Assembly: GCF_947507565.1 (NCBI RefSeq)
Contig: NC_089184.1
Coordinates: 2,356,001 to 2,420,000 of the forward strand
Direction of reading: 5' to 3'
Source: Oscarella lobularis
Taxonomy: Eukaryota; Porifera; Homoscleromorpha; Homosclerophorida; Oscarellidae
DNA: 64,000 nucleotides
Of this stretch, positions 42,601-53,039 are shown piece by piece. Positions within the stretch are counted from its first letter, which is position 1. Each line of letters starts with the position of its first letter. The translations under genes were made by a program, and so were the position numbers. The notes under the pieces were generated by a model. It was not told the DNA's origin, ran no database searches, and was given only the letters and a program-made list of their open reading frames with translations.

Positions 42601-44640
42601 TGCTTGATGGCGTTGAAATGCTAGCTGAAGTCGTAACTGAGCTCCTGCAGTATCTCTCTGAGAATACTTTCAGCCTTTCCACTTCTCTTGGAGACCTTTT
42701 TCTTGCGTCAGTGCGCTTGTTTTCTACGTGTATCAACGTCTTTGGCCAAGTAACCGTCACCGGCGAATTGAAACGTAGTTTGGTAGATAAGGTGCGCGAC
42801 TCTGTATGTTACTGGGTCAGCAAACTCAGCTTTGCTGAGGAATCATTGGATTCTACTTTGATGGTGGGTAATTTTGGTTTGATTTACGCTGTTCTCATTC
42901 CGACTTCAGTTGTGTAACAGCTTCTTCAACATTGATGTACCAGATTTCGACTCCTGGCGGTCTGGTCTGTGCAAGGAAATAAACGAAATTTTAAAAGAGG
43001 TATATTTCGCATTTTAGGCATTTTGTTCGCTACATGTAATGCGTAGGCGAAATGTGAAGAAGTTATCACTATGTTTTGCCAAATTCAGAATCAGGATTTT
43101 CACTTGGAGGTGATGAGTTGCGTGGAGAGATTTACGGCAGATGCACTGGAGCAAGTTCTTATTGTATGATGCTATCTATCGAGTCTTTAGGCTAAATGTC
43201 TTTTTTGTCTCAAAAATAGGAAGAAAGCAGTCTGCAAGTCGCCCTGGACAAGAGTACAGAAAAATTCCCCGAGCATTCGCGCAATGTCTTTTCGAATCGA
43301 TTGATAAAGCTTCTTTTGAACGAAAGGGCTCCAGAAGAACAGCAATCGAACGATGTTTGGCTAACAAGCATTTTAACGTGGCCTCTGTGGAAATCTTTCT
43401 TTGACCATGGTAAGGAATTTTCCTTAGGCCGAAAGATCGCTTTTATATCGTTGGTCATAATTATAGACTTAAATAATTGCGATCAAGACATTCTAAAGTG
43501 CATTATAAAGGCAAAGGACGTTGTCGTAGACGTCGTTCAGCTCCTCAAAAAGGATCGACGCTCCGTTACGCATTTTGATAACCCCAGCAAAATTGATACT
43601 TTTCTGGAAGTCTGTTTTTCGCTTGACGCTCGAACGCCAAGCATGGATCTGTCTTTGAGAGAAAGGGCCGAAGAAGCGATGAGAAAAGCGGTCATAGCAG
43701 AAAAGCGTCTACTGAACAATTTTCTACGGCTGTGTTCTGAATTAGAGAACGGTAAACTCTATATGTATAAGCCCTCTTATAGCGTTTCTCTTTCGTCTGT
43801 CTCACTCACTCGGATATTTATTCTTAGTCTCTCTTGACGAGATTTCTAAAAAATTGGCTGATGCTGCTACAAAGCCGACGGTTTTGGCGGAATTTGAACA
43901 TCAACAGCCGGTCATCGATCAGCTGATCGACCTTCAAGACAGCATCGTCTTTCAGGATCTATGGCGCGAGCATAAGTCGAAGCCATTGCCCTGCCTCGAT
44001 TCATTAGAAAAGTTGTTTCAGTTTGTCATTCAACCCGTATTCGATGCTTGGAAGAAACTTTATTTGAGCATCAAAGGCGGTACAGTGACCGCGTCTGACG
44101 TGCAGAAATATTTTGGAAAGGTACTGTGCAAGGAGGACCTTGAACAGGAGCTAAAGATTATGCTCAAAGTTGTCGATTCGGAATCATGTCTAAGTGATTT
44201 GCTAAGCGAGCAAATTCGACGAATTCATTTGTTCGGCAGAAAATGTTTCCTTCATAGCGTTTCGAATCTCGTTTCACGGACTTGCGAGGTACTTGGTGCC
44301 GGAAGAGTCTTTACTTGCCCACCCTTATCTTTTGATCCGGTAATTAGGCTCTTCGTAAATTCTAATTGAAAGCACCTTTTTTTCTTCAGCTAAAGCCTTT
44401 GCCTCTTTTGAAGGATTATTCTCCGCTTCTCAATGAATTCCTCCTTTCATTGGAGCCAGAACAAATCGATTTCTTGCAGCGATTATCAAGTGACAGTGAA
44501 AGTTTTCTGCAGAAGATAAATGACGTGGACGTCGATGGTATGCTCTCCTCTTAATTCTAAGCGCAGATATTCCTAAACTGATGAACTTAGGTCAGAACGT
44601 GTTGAAGGATCTTTGTCATTTTTGGAGCGTGGTTTCAAAG
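39627..44640 (+). CDS. CARD-SH3-RNF213-like protein, many exons, apparently lacking AAA+ and RING parts
   Basis: Exon 1 (39627-39937) is a CARD death-fold domain: LEEKMNVDYILTALFSEKLI, KVDRLMVDILPRKKPGTF and RRTEGQEYLAELI. Exons 40106-40155 and 40210-40264 join in phase and lead into an SH3 domain in exon 40431-40558 (SFEGQTSEQLSF, WVVLLEDI, GWCRGFANGKTGLFPRSLL). Further exons at 40611-40676, 40726-40807 and from 40857 keep phase. From 40857 to about 44640 the reading resembles the N-terminal stalk of RNF213 (mysterin): a beta-domain (LHPGWEFDTSKQ, SLIEYTYVVTDEFK), then helical parts with LLMPLIHFLSGRIRPFEQL, WWCLDELEICIK and LVQLDSLLIRNVLF. RNF213 is a giant AAA+ ubiquitin ligase acting on lipids and pathogens. 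No Walker motif or RING is visible downstream, so this is a short relative, a broken copy, or a gene whose end I cannot see. CARD and SH3 suggest signalling through partners. Confidence 0.65.
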
Positions 44641-45822
44641 TACCAAGTAATCGTTGGTAATAACTTGCATGTAGTTTCTTTGCTGTGTTTATACCAGAAC
44701 TCAGCTGCATGCGCATTTTTATGCCTATCCTTCCCTCCCTAGCTCCTGACTCTATATCTCCGTTTATTCCTCGTACCTTTCGTCCTATACGAAGTTTTGG
44801 AACATCAGATAATTGTGAGAAGTGTTTGTCTGTCTTTTTGTATTCGTTCGTACACGATAAGTTTGAGATTTTTTTCTTTGTAAGCGACCCCCATAGGGCA
44901 AATATTATTTAAACGTTTTAGTTAGGCTAAGGATTTCGAATGTCTCTGTGCCTTTTATCTTAACGTGGTAGACACGTCTTCGTATCTTAGCTCCATATAT
45001 GACACTCTCTTATATAATTGCGTCCAAAGAAACTGTTCCTCTCTTTCACGTTTTGCACCGCCAGCTATAGAGCCCCGCAGTCCGTGAAGATCGCTCTTTG
45101 TTTGTCTTAGTAGTGCCGCAGTCCCTGCATGTACACGTCTATGAGGCATAATATTAGATTTCAGTCACGGCGATCAGAACATCCTTCTTTGTATCTTTGT
45201 ATCTCTAAGGAAAGGACAGCTAATGTTGACTTTGTTCATCTTCTGGAGGAAGACAGATACTCGCTAACGTAAAATAAAGGGATACATTTCTAGAGGCCTG
45301 TCGGCTGCTCGAAGCTCTAACGCCAAGCACCTCCCTGCGTTTGAGCCCAAAAGGCATGAGCACTTCCGATAAAAAAAACTGAAAAACGGCTTCTAAAGAA
45401 TTAGAGCTCTACGGCTCGCCGCAAGTTTCTCTTGATGAGGATACAAGATGCATCCACGTGAAACGAGGAGATCTAGAGTACTTTCATCAATAGCGTTGGC
45501 CAGAAGAGGGCTGAGAGAAGATTTGGTTGGTTCCTAGCTGACAGAATGGAGACAGGGCCCTCCTGCATATGTCATTGCATCAGAAAATCCAAGAGACCCT
45601 ACTTTGTATTGTACTTTTGGACGTTGGATTACTCGAGGAAAGAAACCCGCTGTGTGTCCCAGATAGGATGAAGGACGGCTTATGCTCAGATGCGTTTAAA
45701 TAAAATTAACTTTAAGTTAACCAACACCAAAGATGCGCAAAAGCAAAGCAACCCAACGCTGATAAAGATAAACGTCAAGAATGATTTTCAGAAAGAAAAA
45801 AAAGAAACAATTAGAACCGATG
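44641..45822. other. No gene recognised
   Basis: A few short frames follow the last RNF213-like exon (near 44630), none of them conserved-looking. The region probably holds the 3' ends of two converging genes. Confidence 0.4.
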
Positions 45823-48342
45823 TCAATTGTGAGACAAAGACTCCGAAGAGGTGTCACTCCAATCGTGAGCGTCCTCGGAATGCCCAACGTACATCGAAGC
45901 GGCAAAGTGCAAGCAGTCGAGCAAGTAAGGATACTTCCTGGAGAGACAATCAACGCGTCGAACAGCATCAGGATACAAACTGTCCTTAACCAGACAAGGA
46001 ACGCACATGCCTTTCTCCCCAAACGAAAGCTTGTATTCGTAGCCGACGTTCGTCGTTCTGTCGCCGAGAAGGTAAAGACGCCACAACCCGTAGGCCGATA
46101 CTTGTGGATAGCGCTCGCAATTGGCCATCTGATGCAGAAACGGCAACGCCCAATGATAGTGAAAAACGCGCGGGCAGAAACATTTGTTGCGCTGCCAGTC
46201 GTCAGCCAATGATAGAATAGGATCGAAGATCCGCTTGGCCAGCGCTTTCTTGTTTCCCGATCCGCGCGGCAACCTCAGCGTATCGTCGACGAAAAACAAG
46301 CCAGCCAAGTAGGCCATCAAACAGGAAAATCTCGAATCCTTCCGAACGACCGTACGCAGCATCTCAGCAACTTTAGGAGTCAAAACGAGAGATCGTAGCT
46401 CCGCCGTTTCGGCCGCGTACGCGAGAAGAGCCATCGCGCCCGTAAAGACACCCTCGTCGCTCTTGAGATCATTATCCGGTTCGCACTCGTACTCGGACTC
46501 ACCGTCGTAATCATCATCGTCGACGTGGTATTCAGCCCAGATCAATACTGCCGAAGCCAATTCGTCGACAGCTCCAGGTGTGCTGACAAACGCCGTTAGA
46601 ACATCCGGCAAGCCGCGGCAGAGTAACTTGAGAGCAGACAAGAGTTCGGAGCAGGGACGCTCGTACCAAGAAACAAAGTCGTAGTCGTCGTCTTCGTCTT
46701 CCAAATCCTGTCTAACGCTGCTGTTCATCGACGCCAATTTCGTGCACAATTTCTCGAGCAGTTTGCCGTCGAGAGCTTGCCGCTGTCGTTCCTCAAAAGG
46801 AAGCTCCAAGAGAAACTTCGACAAAATCGCGTAACCGTCGTCGTTCTCGTCGATCTCTTTCAAAGTAAAACCAAAGACGAGATCAAACAGAGGCGGTCGG
46901 CTGATCACAAAATCAACCAGATCGACACTGAACTCGATAATAGCGGTGCAAAAGAGAGAGTTGGCCTCGGAACTGCTGGCGAATTGGAAGATCAACTCAA
47001 CGAGCTGATCCCACATTCGAGCGTTCTCACGCGTGCTGTCGTCGTCGTCTGGCGGCCCAAACATGATGGACTGGTTCCAATACAAGAGTTTCGCTGCCAA
47101 TGACGTTTGAATTGTCGAATCAAACTGCAAACGACGAAACGCCGTCAGAACCATCGAGTTGAAAGGTGGACGACCGGAGTAGTAAAATCTCCACAGAATG
47201 TCGTCTGAGGAAAAGGTAATTGTTTTCTGAGGTACGAAACGTTCTGTTGCAACTGAAAATGCCTCGTCACTTTTCAGAACCAAATCGTCGCGGAACATGC
47301 AGTCGAAGTGTGCATCCTTTGAACTGTAGCTCGCCTTGGCGACGTTCAACTTCAACTGAGCAGACGCTTTAAGAACAGGAGGCACGGCGTCAATATCATT
47401 CTCGCCGAAATGTCCGAGGTAGAGAAGACTGTCCAATTTTCTGGCTTTTTGAAGAAGTGTCGCCGTTTTCGTTAACGTCGGCACCGAGATTTCCAGACGA
47501 GTAAGAGATGGAGTGCTGAGGAGTATGGCGCTGACGGCTTTGTCGATCGCCGCTTTGCTACGACTCGAGATGAATTTGACAAAGGATAGATCGAGACTGG
47601 TAAGAAGAGGCTGGGCCCTGAAATATTGCGTTATCCATTTCGCTTGAAAGGCTCGTCTGTAAACCGACGTCTGCTCTCTTTTCCTCAAAAAGGGAAGAGA
47701 GCTCATGCCCAGATGATTGAGACGGGCAAGTGGGGAGAGAGAGAAGACTTCGTACCAGGAGAGATCATTTCCGGAAACGTCGAGATACTCCAAGTTGACC
47801 AAAGCTGAAATCAATTCCCTGAGAACTGGGTAAGAAATCATCGTGAAACCAACATCGAGATGCTTCAAGTTGACGAAAAGAGGCAGAACATCAAATCCAA
47901 CGTTAACCCCAACGTGATTGGCCGCAAAAAACGTCAGCGTCTTTGTGCAGCTCCCCGAAATCAATTTCAAAAGCGGGCGAGGCAGCGTTAGAACGCACGA
48001 ACTGAAACTGACGTCAATTTTTGCCAGCGTTTGAAGCTTCGAAACCGAGTCGACAAACTTCGGCTCGTTGACGGATCGAACGTAGTTGAGACACAAGGAC
48101 GACAGCGCAAAGCGCTCTGGAGTAACGAGAAAGTCGAGTAGGTTGGCCGTAAGTTTCCCGCGACGAGCCAGTTCCTCAATGAGGGCGCTTGCCACCGACG
48201 CCGGCAAATCGACGCGACGCGAGTCGTCAAGAAGAATTTCTTGAGCTAGTGAAGGTAGGGGAAAGACGTTCGTCGGAACGAAGCGCTGGCAATAGGTGCG
48301 ACAGAGACGGTCGAGGGCGAGGCTGCTCAGGGACGACGCCAT
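45823..48342 (-). CDS. Leucine-rich-repeat protein, possibly ZYG11-like (839 aa, intronless)
   Basis: One unbroken frame starting MASSLSSLALDRLCRTYCQR. Residues 20-300 contain leucine-rich repeats (VNLKHLDVGFTMISYPVLRE, VNLEYLDVSGNDLSWYEVFS, PLLTSLDLSFVKFI). The C-terminal half is helical with armadillo-like segments (GAMALLAYAAETAELRSLVL, SCLMAYLAGLFF, SAYGLWRLYLLGD) and acidic loops (EYHVDDDDYDGESEYECEPD). LRRs followed by armadillo repeats is the layout of ZYG11/ZER1, substrate receptors of CUL2 ubiquitin ligases that read N-terminal glycine. The match is by layout and a few words, so the name is tentative. The lack of introns differs from its neighbours and suggests a retrocopy or intron loss. 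A broken copy of its 5' end lies at 55.7 and 63.6 kb. Confidence 0.6.
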   Translation of the reverse strand: MASSLSSLALDRLCRTYCQRFVPTNVFPLPSLAQEILLDDSRRVDLPASVASALIEELARRGKLTANLLDFLVTPERFALSSLCLNYVRSVNEPKFVDSVSKLQTLAKIDVSFSSCVLTLPRPLLKLISGSCTKTLTFFAANHVGVNVGFDVLPLFVNLKHLDVGFTMISYPVLRELISALVNLEYLDVSGNDLSWYEVFSLSPLARLNHLGMSSLPFLRKREQTSVYRRAFQAKWITQYFRAQPLLTSLDLSFVKFISSRSKAAIDKAVSAILLSTPSLTRLEISVPTLTKTATLLQKARKLDSLLYLGHFGENDIDAVPPVLKASAQLKLNVAKASYSSKDAHFDCMFRDDLVLKSDEAFSVATERFVPQKTITFSSDDILWRFYYSGRPPFNSMVLTAFRRLQFDSTIQTSLAAKLLYWNQSIMFGPPDDDDSTRENARMWDQLVELIFQFASSSEANSLFCTAIIEFSVDLVDFVISRPPLFDLVFGFTLKEIDENDDGYAILSKFLLELPFEERQRQALDGKLLEKLCTKLASMNSSVRQDLEDEDDDYDFVSWYERPCSELLSALKLLCRGLPDVLTAFVSTPGAVDELASAVLIWAEYHVDDDDYDGESEYECEPDNDLKSDEGVFTGAMALLAYAAETAELRSLVLTPKVAEMLRTVVRKDSRFSCLMAYLAGLFFVDDTLRLPRGSGNKKALAKRIFDPILSLADDWQRNKCFCPRVFHYHWALPFLHQMANCERYPQVSAYGLWRLYLLGDRTTNVGYEYKLSFGEKGMCVPCLVKDSLYPDAVRRVDCLSRKYPYLLDCLHFAASMYVGHSEDAHDWSDTSSESLSHN

Positions 48343-50055
48343 TGCTTCTCTACGACAAAAACGATTTCAAAGTGATCTAGGAAACGCGATCGTTCTACTT
48401 GAGTTCCTGGAGTGAACGGTTTTCACGGAAGAAAAGTTCGCCTAAAATGCATTAGAGCCCGGATAACTATCTCTCCCGGATATAGTTTGAAAAAAACATT
48501 TACAAGTACAGCGAGGAACAACCACGGCGACGACTTTATGTATCAATTATCAAGCACCTCACCCAGAAAATAGTGCAGACCCGTATAAACAAAATCGTGA
48601 CAGTGTATTTTTTTAGTTCAATCTTCCCCACACATCCAGACAAACTCACTTTGTTGATGGAGCGTCATCTGCCGGACGATATGGAAACTCATTTTGCTCA
48701 AGAGAATCTCTCCATTGAATAAATGGATTTTAAATGAAAACGTAAATAAAATCTTGAATTACCCGTAAATCCTTTTGATTGATCTTCATGTCCTTTGTAA
48801 GTTCAGGTTGATGAAAGAAAGAAATTTTTGACTCATAACTGGGAAGCTTTTCGACTCGCTTGCACAGTACGTGAATATGAAATTTTAATGCGTCTCTTTT
48901 CGCCTGACCGCGCAACAATGCAACAGGTTTCGATCGGCAGCCGTCTTAAAAGCGATAGAGCGATTTTATGACCAAACGAAGAAGTGCATATTGTTTCTCG
49001 GAGTTCATAGAATGTACGATGGTGACATAAAATGAACACGCCTCTAAAACCGCACAAACGCCCCCTTGTTCTACCTTTTATTGTGTTCGGAAGATTCTTC
49101 ATTTAATTAAAGGCCAACGTCTTGCCTACATTTGAGGCTATTCGCGACTAAAACCAGAGGCGACGGAAGGAATTTTACGTAGGAGGAGTACAGTACCGGT
49201 ACGTCTTGTGCACGCGGTTTGCGCGCAAAAAATTTTCACCCTCCCTATTGAGACGTTAAACTGTCTTCTCATTTTTACCATGTAGTAACGTCCCGGCGAT
49301 AAAACGTAGTTTTGGCTAATTGAATAGGGAGAGACTATAAGCAGCAACGCTCCCTCCCACGGAGTACTAAAGTCAGCTCCATCTAGTCGAATTTCAGCAA
49401 TTTTTTGCATTACCGTCGAGGAATTTGTAACAACAAGCTTGCAGCTGCTGATTGCTAGTATATTTCCATAAATGAGACATTTTCTGCCGCAGTATAGGAT
49501 CGATTCAACAACAGCTGGCCGTTTACAGGCAAGGCTGATGAACAGGAATGTTGTCAGCGTCTGTAAAAGTAAATATAGAGCAGTCTTTGTGTTTTAGATG
49601 GCATTCGCTGATATTTTGGCTGCTTGAATTAACCAACGGTGCTGCATATTATTATCTTTAGGAATTCAATTTTATCCAATACTTCAATACGAGCATGCCT
49701 TGCCGCCGGATGAAGTTTGTTTGACTGCTTTACTTGTATAATCACTCTAGTTGTAGCCCTGCGTACGAAGAGCCAACGTAGGGAAAATTGATTTATACTA
49801 AACAAAGCACCCTAAAATTTTTTAGGGGCCTTCGCCTCCGATCGCTCATGTTTTTTTACTCTCACGCATAAACTTTTTTTAGGGTTGGCAGCCATGCAAG
49901 TTGAACTCGTTTCAAATGGATTTGCTGAGGCGACAAAAGGCTAAATGCAAAGAGTAGACTAAACATGAACCTCTCTTTGGAATCCGGACGAACCATCTCT
50001 TGCTGAAGAACAGAAAATCTGACGGCGTCCTATTATACTCATTACATCCGGAAAC
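48343..50055. other. No gene recognised
   Basis: The first ~300 bp upstream of the LRR gene are also present in its partial copy, so they probably include its promoter. The minus frames 48833-49102 and 49138-49410 are unrecognised. Confidence 0.45.
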
Positions 50056-51717
50056 TCAATCGAAATGATGACGTACGTAATTCTGCCGAAGGAGAGCTTT
50101 TATTTCACCGTCTCTGGCCACCTCATGAGGCGTCTTTCCGTCCTAAAATTCGCGTTAATAAATGGCTTTCAAATTAGAATAAAACACGTCACCTTGTCTA
50201 GACACGTGCCGTCAGCACCGTTCTCAATCAATAGATCAATAATGGATTTGGTCGTATGACGGTTCTGAGCAGCCATATGCAAGGCATTTCCCATCTACAA
50301 GTATACGATTAGAGAGAACAACTTAGGAATAGGAATTCTGACGAACCTTACTACTGACAGAAAGATCAGCTCCTAATTCAATAAGTTGCTGAATGACGAC
50401 GAACGAAGGATGAAAATAACACGCGTACAATAGGGGCGTCATCCCGTTCTAAAAATAGAATTGGTAGACAAAAATGCGAAACTGCTTAGAAATGCCACCT
50501 CATTAACAGAATTGATATCATTTCCTTTTTCAATGACAAGATATTGAAGAAAATCTTTCATGTCATCTTTACACTGTGATTGGCGGACGGCATAAAACAA
50601 AGCTGACTCCCCATCCTGAATGAAAAAGTCCGCAATTGTTGATTGACTTTGTAGCAAAAAAAGGCATCTCACCCAATCGCTTGCTCCACAGTCAGCTCCT
50701 TTTTCACACAGGTAATGAGCTTTTAATGAACGATCAATGGAACTTCCACACGCCAATAAAAAAGGCGTTATGTCTTCAAACTAATAATGATATAATAATA
50801 AAATATCTCAAGTGAATTTCTCAACCATGTCGCTGTTATTAATATCAGCGTTGTGTTCCACGAGCCATTTTACTCCAAAAATGCTTCCATCCTTGCAGGC
50901 ATAATGCAGAGGAGTGGCGCAATCCTTTTTCAAAAATATTGCACATGTAGCAAACAAAAGAACATCACATATATCACCTCATCAATAGCGTTGACACTCA
51001 ATCCCTTTTCATTAACAAGATAATGAAAAATCTCGTCAGCTTTCTCAGATGACGAAAATTTATTGTAAGCTGCTCCAAGCTATAAAATGAAAAGTAATTT
51101 TTGCCAGAGTGCTAATTATTATTCAGATACAATATCAGTGGGCATCAAAACGTATCCATGTTCTTCCAGATAGAGCAATTTCTTCATTGTGTCAACGGAA
51201 CTTCTTAGGGCATAAGAATATGGTGTAGGTCCCCCCTAAAAAGAGTTGGGTCAACCGTCTCAAATCTATTTCAAATCCTACGGCGTCTTTCCGGTCGACA
51301 TTTGCACCGTGACTGACGAGATATTCAACGCCAAAAATATTTCCCCACTCGCAGGCACAGTGAAGTGGGCGGAGTCCACCATACTGCACTCACGCATCAA
51401 ACAATTTACAAAACAAAGCATGTTCGTACCCGTGATTCCATTTCGATGTCTTGCTCCTTTTGCACAAGCGCATAGCTGACCCACTCATCGGCTTCCTCCG
51501 CCGTCTCAAACTCTCTTCCCGCCACATAGTGAAGTATTGACAGGCCAATGTTGTACTAACGAACAGGACAATGCAGCGCTAAAAAAATGCGACCACTATA
51601 TACCTGCTCAGATCGAAATCCTTTCTCCGCAGACAGAAAACTCTTCAATTCATTTTCATGTCTCACCACGATTATCGCTTTCAATCGATTGATCGTAGAA
51701 CAAGCGTTCGCTGTCAT
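50056..51717 (-). CDS. Ankyrin-repeat protein, about ten short exons
   Basis: The first exon (51717-51604) encodes MTANACSTINRLKAIIVVRH and ends at GAGCAG|GTATAT. The second (51557-51430) starts YNIGLSILHYVAGREFETAE. Later exons give repeated ankyrin motifs: LRPLHCACEWGNIFGVEYLV with SHGANVD, TPLHYACKDGSIFGVKWLVE with HNADIN, SALFYAVRQSQ, MTPLLYACYFHPSF with LIELGADLS, NALHMAAQNRHTTKSIIDLL with ENGADGT, and DGKTPHEVARDGEIKALLRQ at the end (stop at 50056-50058). There are at least seven repeats, roughly one per exon, separated by introns of about 40-60 nt. Ankyrin stacks bind other proteins; no other domain is present. Some exon borders are inferred. Confidence 0.75.
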
Positions 51718-52091
51718 TTTCGACGCTAAAACGGGACGATTCGACGTCTTACGAGCTTGCCGTGTCGTGGGTTAGCGCACGTTCGGCAGCTAGGCGACTA
51801 CAGGGACGACAACAACCACACCTTGCCGTTCGCGGTAGTGCGCTTTCTCCTTAGCTTGTGTGACAGCCTTTCTTGAACGTAGCTCGTGGCAGTTGTTGTT
51901 CACGGTACCGTCTAGAGGGGCCGTCATTCACACTGAGTTAGAGTCTATACTGCGAATGCACTCTCGAGTCTCTTGTTCGCCAGTATGCAGTGCAGCGATT
52001 TGCTTCGAAGAATTGCCTGTGAGCACCAACTAAGTAGCCGGAAGCTTTGCGAATCGACCAGAAACAAACATTCTTCCTGCAAGTAAGAGAG
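51718..52091. other. Intergenic, likely divergent promoter region
   Basis: It lies between the minus-strand ankyrin gene and the plus-strand Death-domain exon. No motif can be named with confidence. Confidence 0.35.
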
Positions 52092-52756
52092 AATGGAGTG
52101 GCGTCTTGGAATCTTGTGTAGCAGTGGTGTGCTGAGGCTCATTTTGAAGGCTGCTGCGAATGACCCGGTGGTTTCTAGAGAACGTAAGCTGTGTATTATT
52201 TTTTAGACGTGTTTTATGGCACTAAAGTACGTCGATATACCTTTATGTAGTATATAGCTCTTCGAAGACTTTCGAAGTAGCAGGGAGCTCAGACTACGGT
52301 AATAATCAGATATGGCTGCCAGTATGCGATCCGTCGTTCGTATTTATTTACCTATTTTTGTAGATATTCATAAGTCTTTGTATCAGTTTGCTTTTGAAGA
52401 AGTTGGCCCTTACTGGAAAGAGCAAGTCTAGGTGTCGCTCTTGGCTTTCAAATGCCTGAGCTAGACGGCATTGAGGAGTACTACCTGAATCGTTCTCTTT
52501 TATGGCCTAGGCCATGCTTGAGAAATATCGATCAGCTAACTGTCGACGTCTTTCATCGGTTGAGCGCCTTCACAAAGTTCTTTGCGATGTGAAAAGAAGG
52601 CGAAGCGTCAAAAATTCCTCAGGGAGATGGAAGCATAAACGGTCAGACATTTGTATAGATGTCAAGAGTTATCGTAAGATTTTCCTTTTAGATCTTCTTC
52701 CTCGCTGCGTTGTTGATGACCGACGATTTTATGGGAGAGACGACGTGATGTATAAT
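52092..52756 (+). CDS. Death-domain gene fragment
   Basis: An exon from ATG 52092 (MEWRLGILCSSGVLRLILKA) ends at GAAC|GTAAGC. The next, after a tttttgtag acceptor, gives HKSLYQFAFEEVGPYWKEQ. Slightly further on, in another phase, LGVALGFQMPELDGIEEYY is typical of Death-domain helices 1-3. After a possible short intron (acceptor ...gcctag at 52511) AMLEKYRSANCRRLSSVERL with HKVLCDVKRR fits helices 5-6. The pieces clearly belong together, but one frame change near 52428 is not explained by a standard intron, so the gene may be damaged. Death domains pair with other death-fold proteins in signalling. Confidence 0.45.
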
Positions 52757-53039
52757 TAATTCCCGAGGACATCGACTGCTTAGTTTCCCAATGCGCTGCA
52801 TTTGCTCTCAATGAATTCGACAGATAGAAGATTTCTCAGCTATAGAATCAAGATACTGTAGTGTACGGGAAAGTGCAGTTCTCACGACGGAAGCCCTGAC
52901 ACACGTGCACACGATCTGCATCTCCAGTGCCGTCAGCAGTTACTGCACGTTCCGCTAAAAGCTAGTACAGCAGAGACAGAAAGACAAGTGAACGACATTC
53001 AATACATAGTTTCACGCAGAAAACGGTTGACCAAGAAGC
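52757..53039. other. No gene recognised
   Basis: Short intergenic stretch between the converging Death-domain fragment and the monooxygenase gene. Confidence 0.4.
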
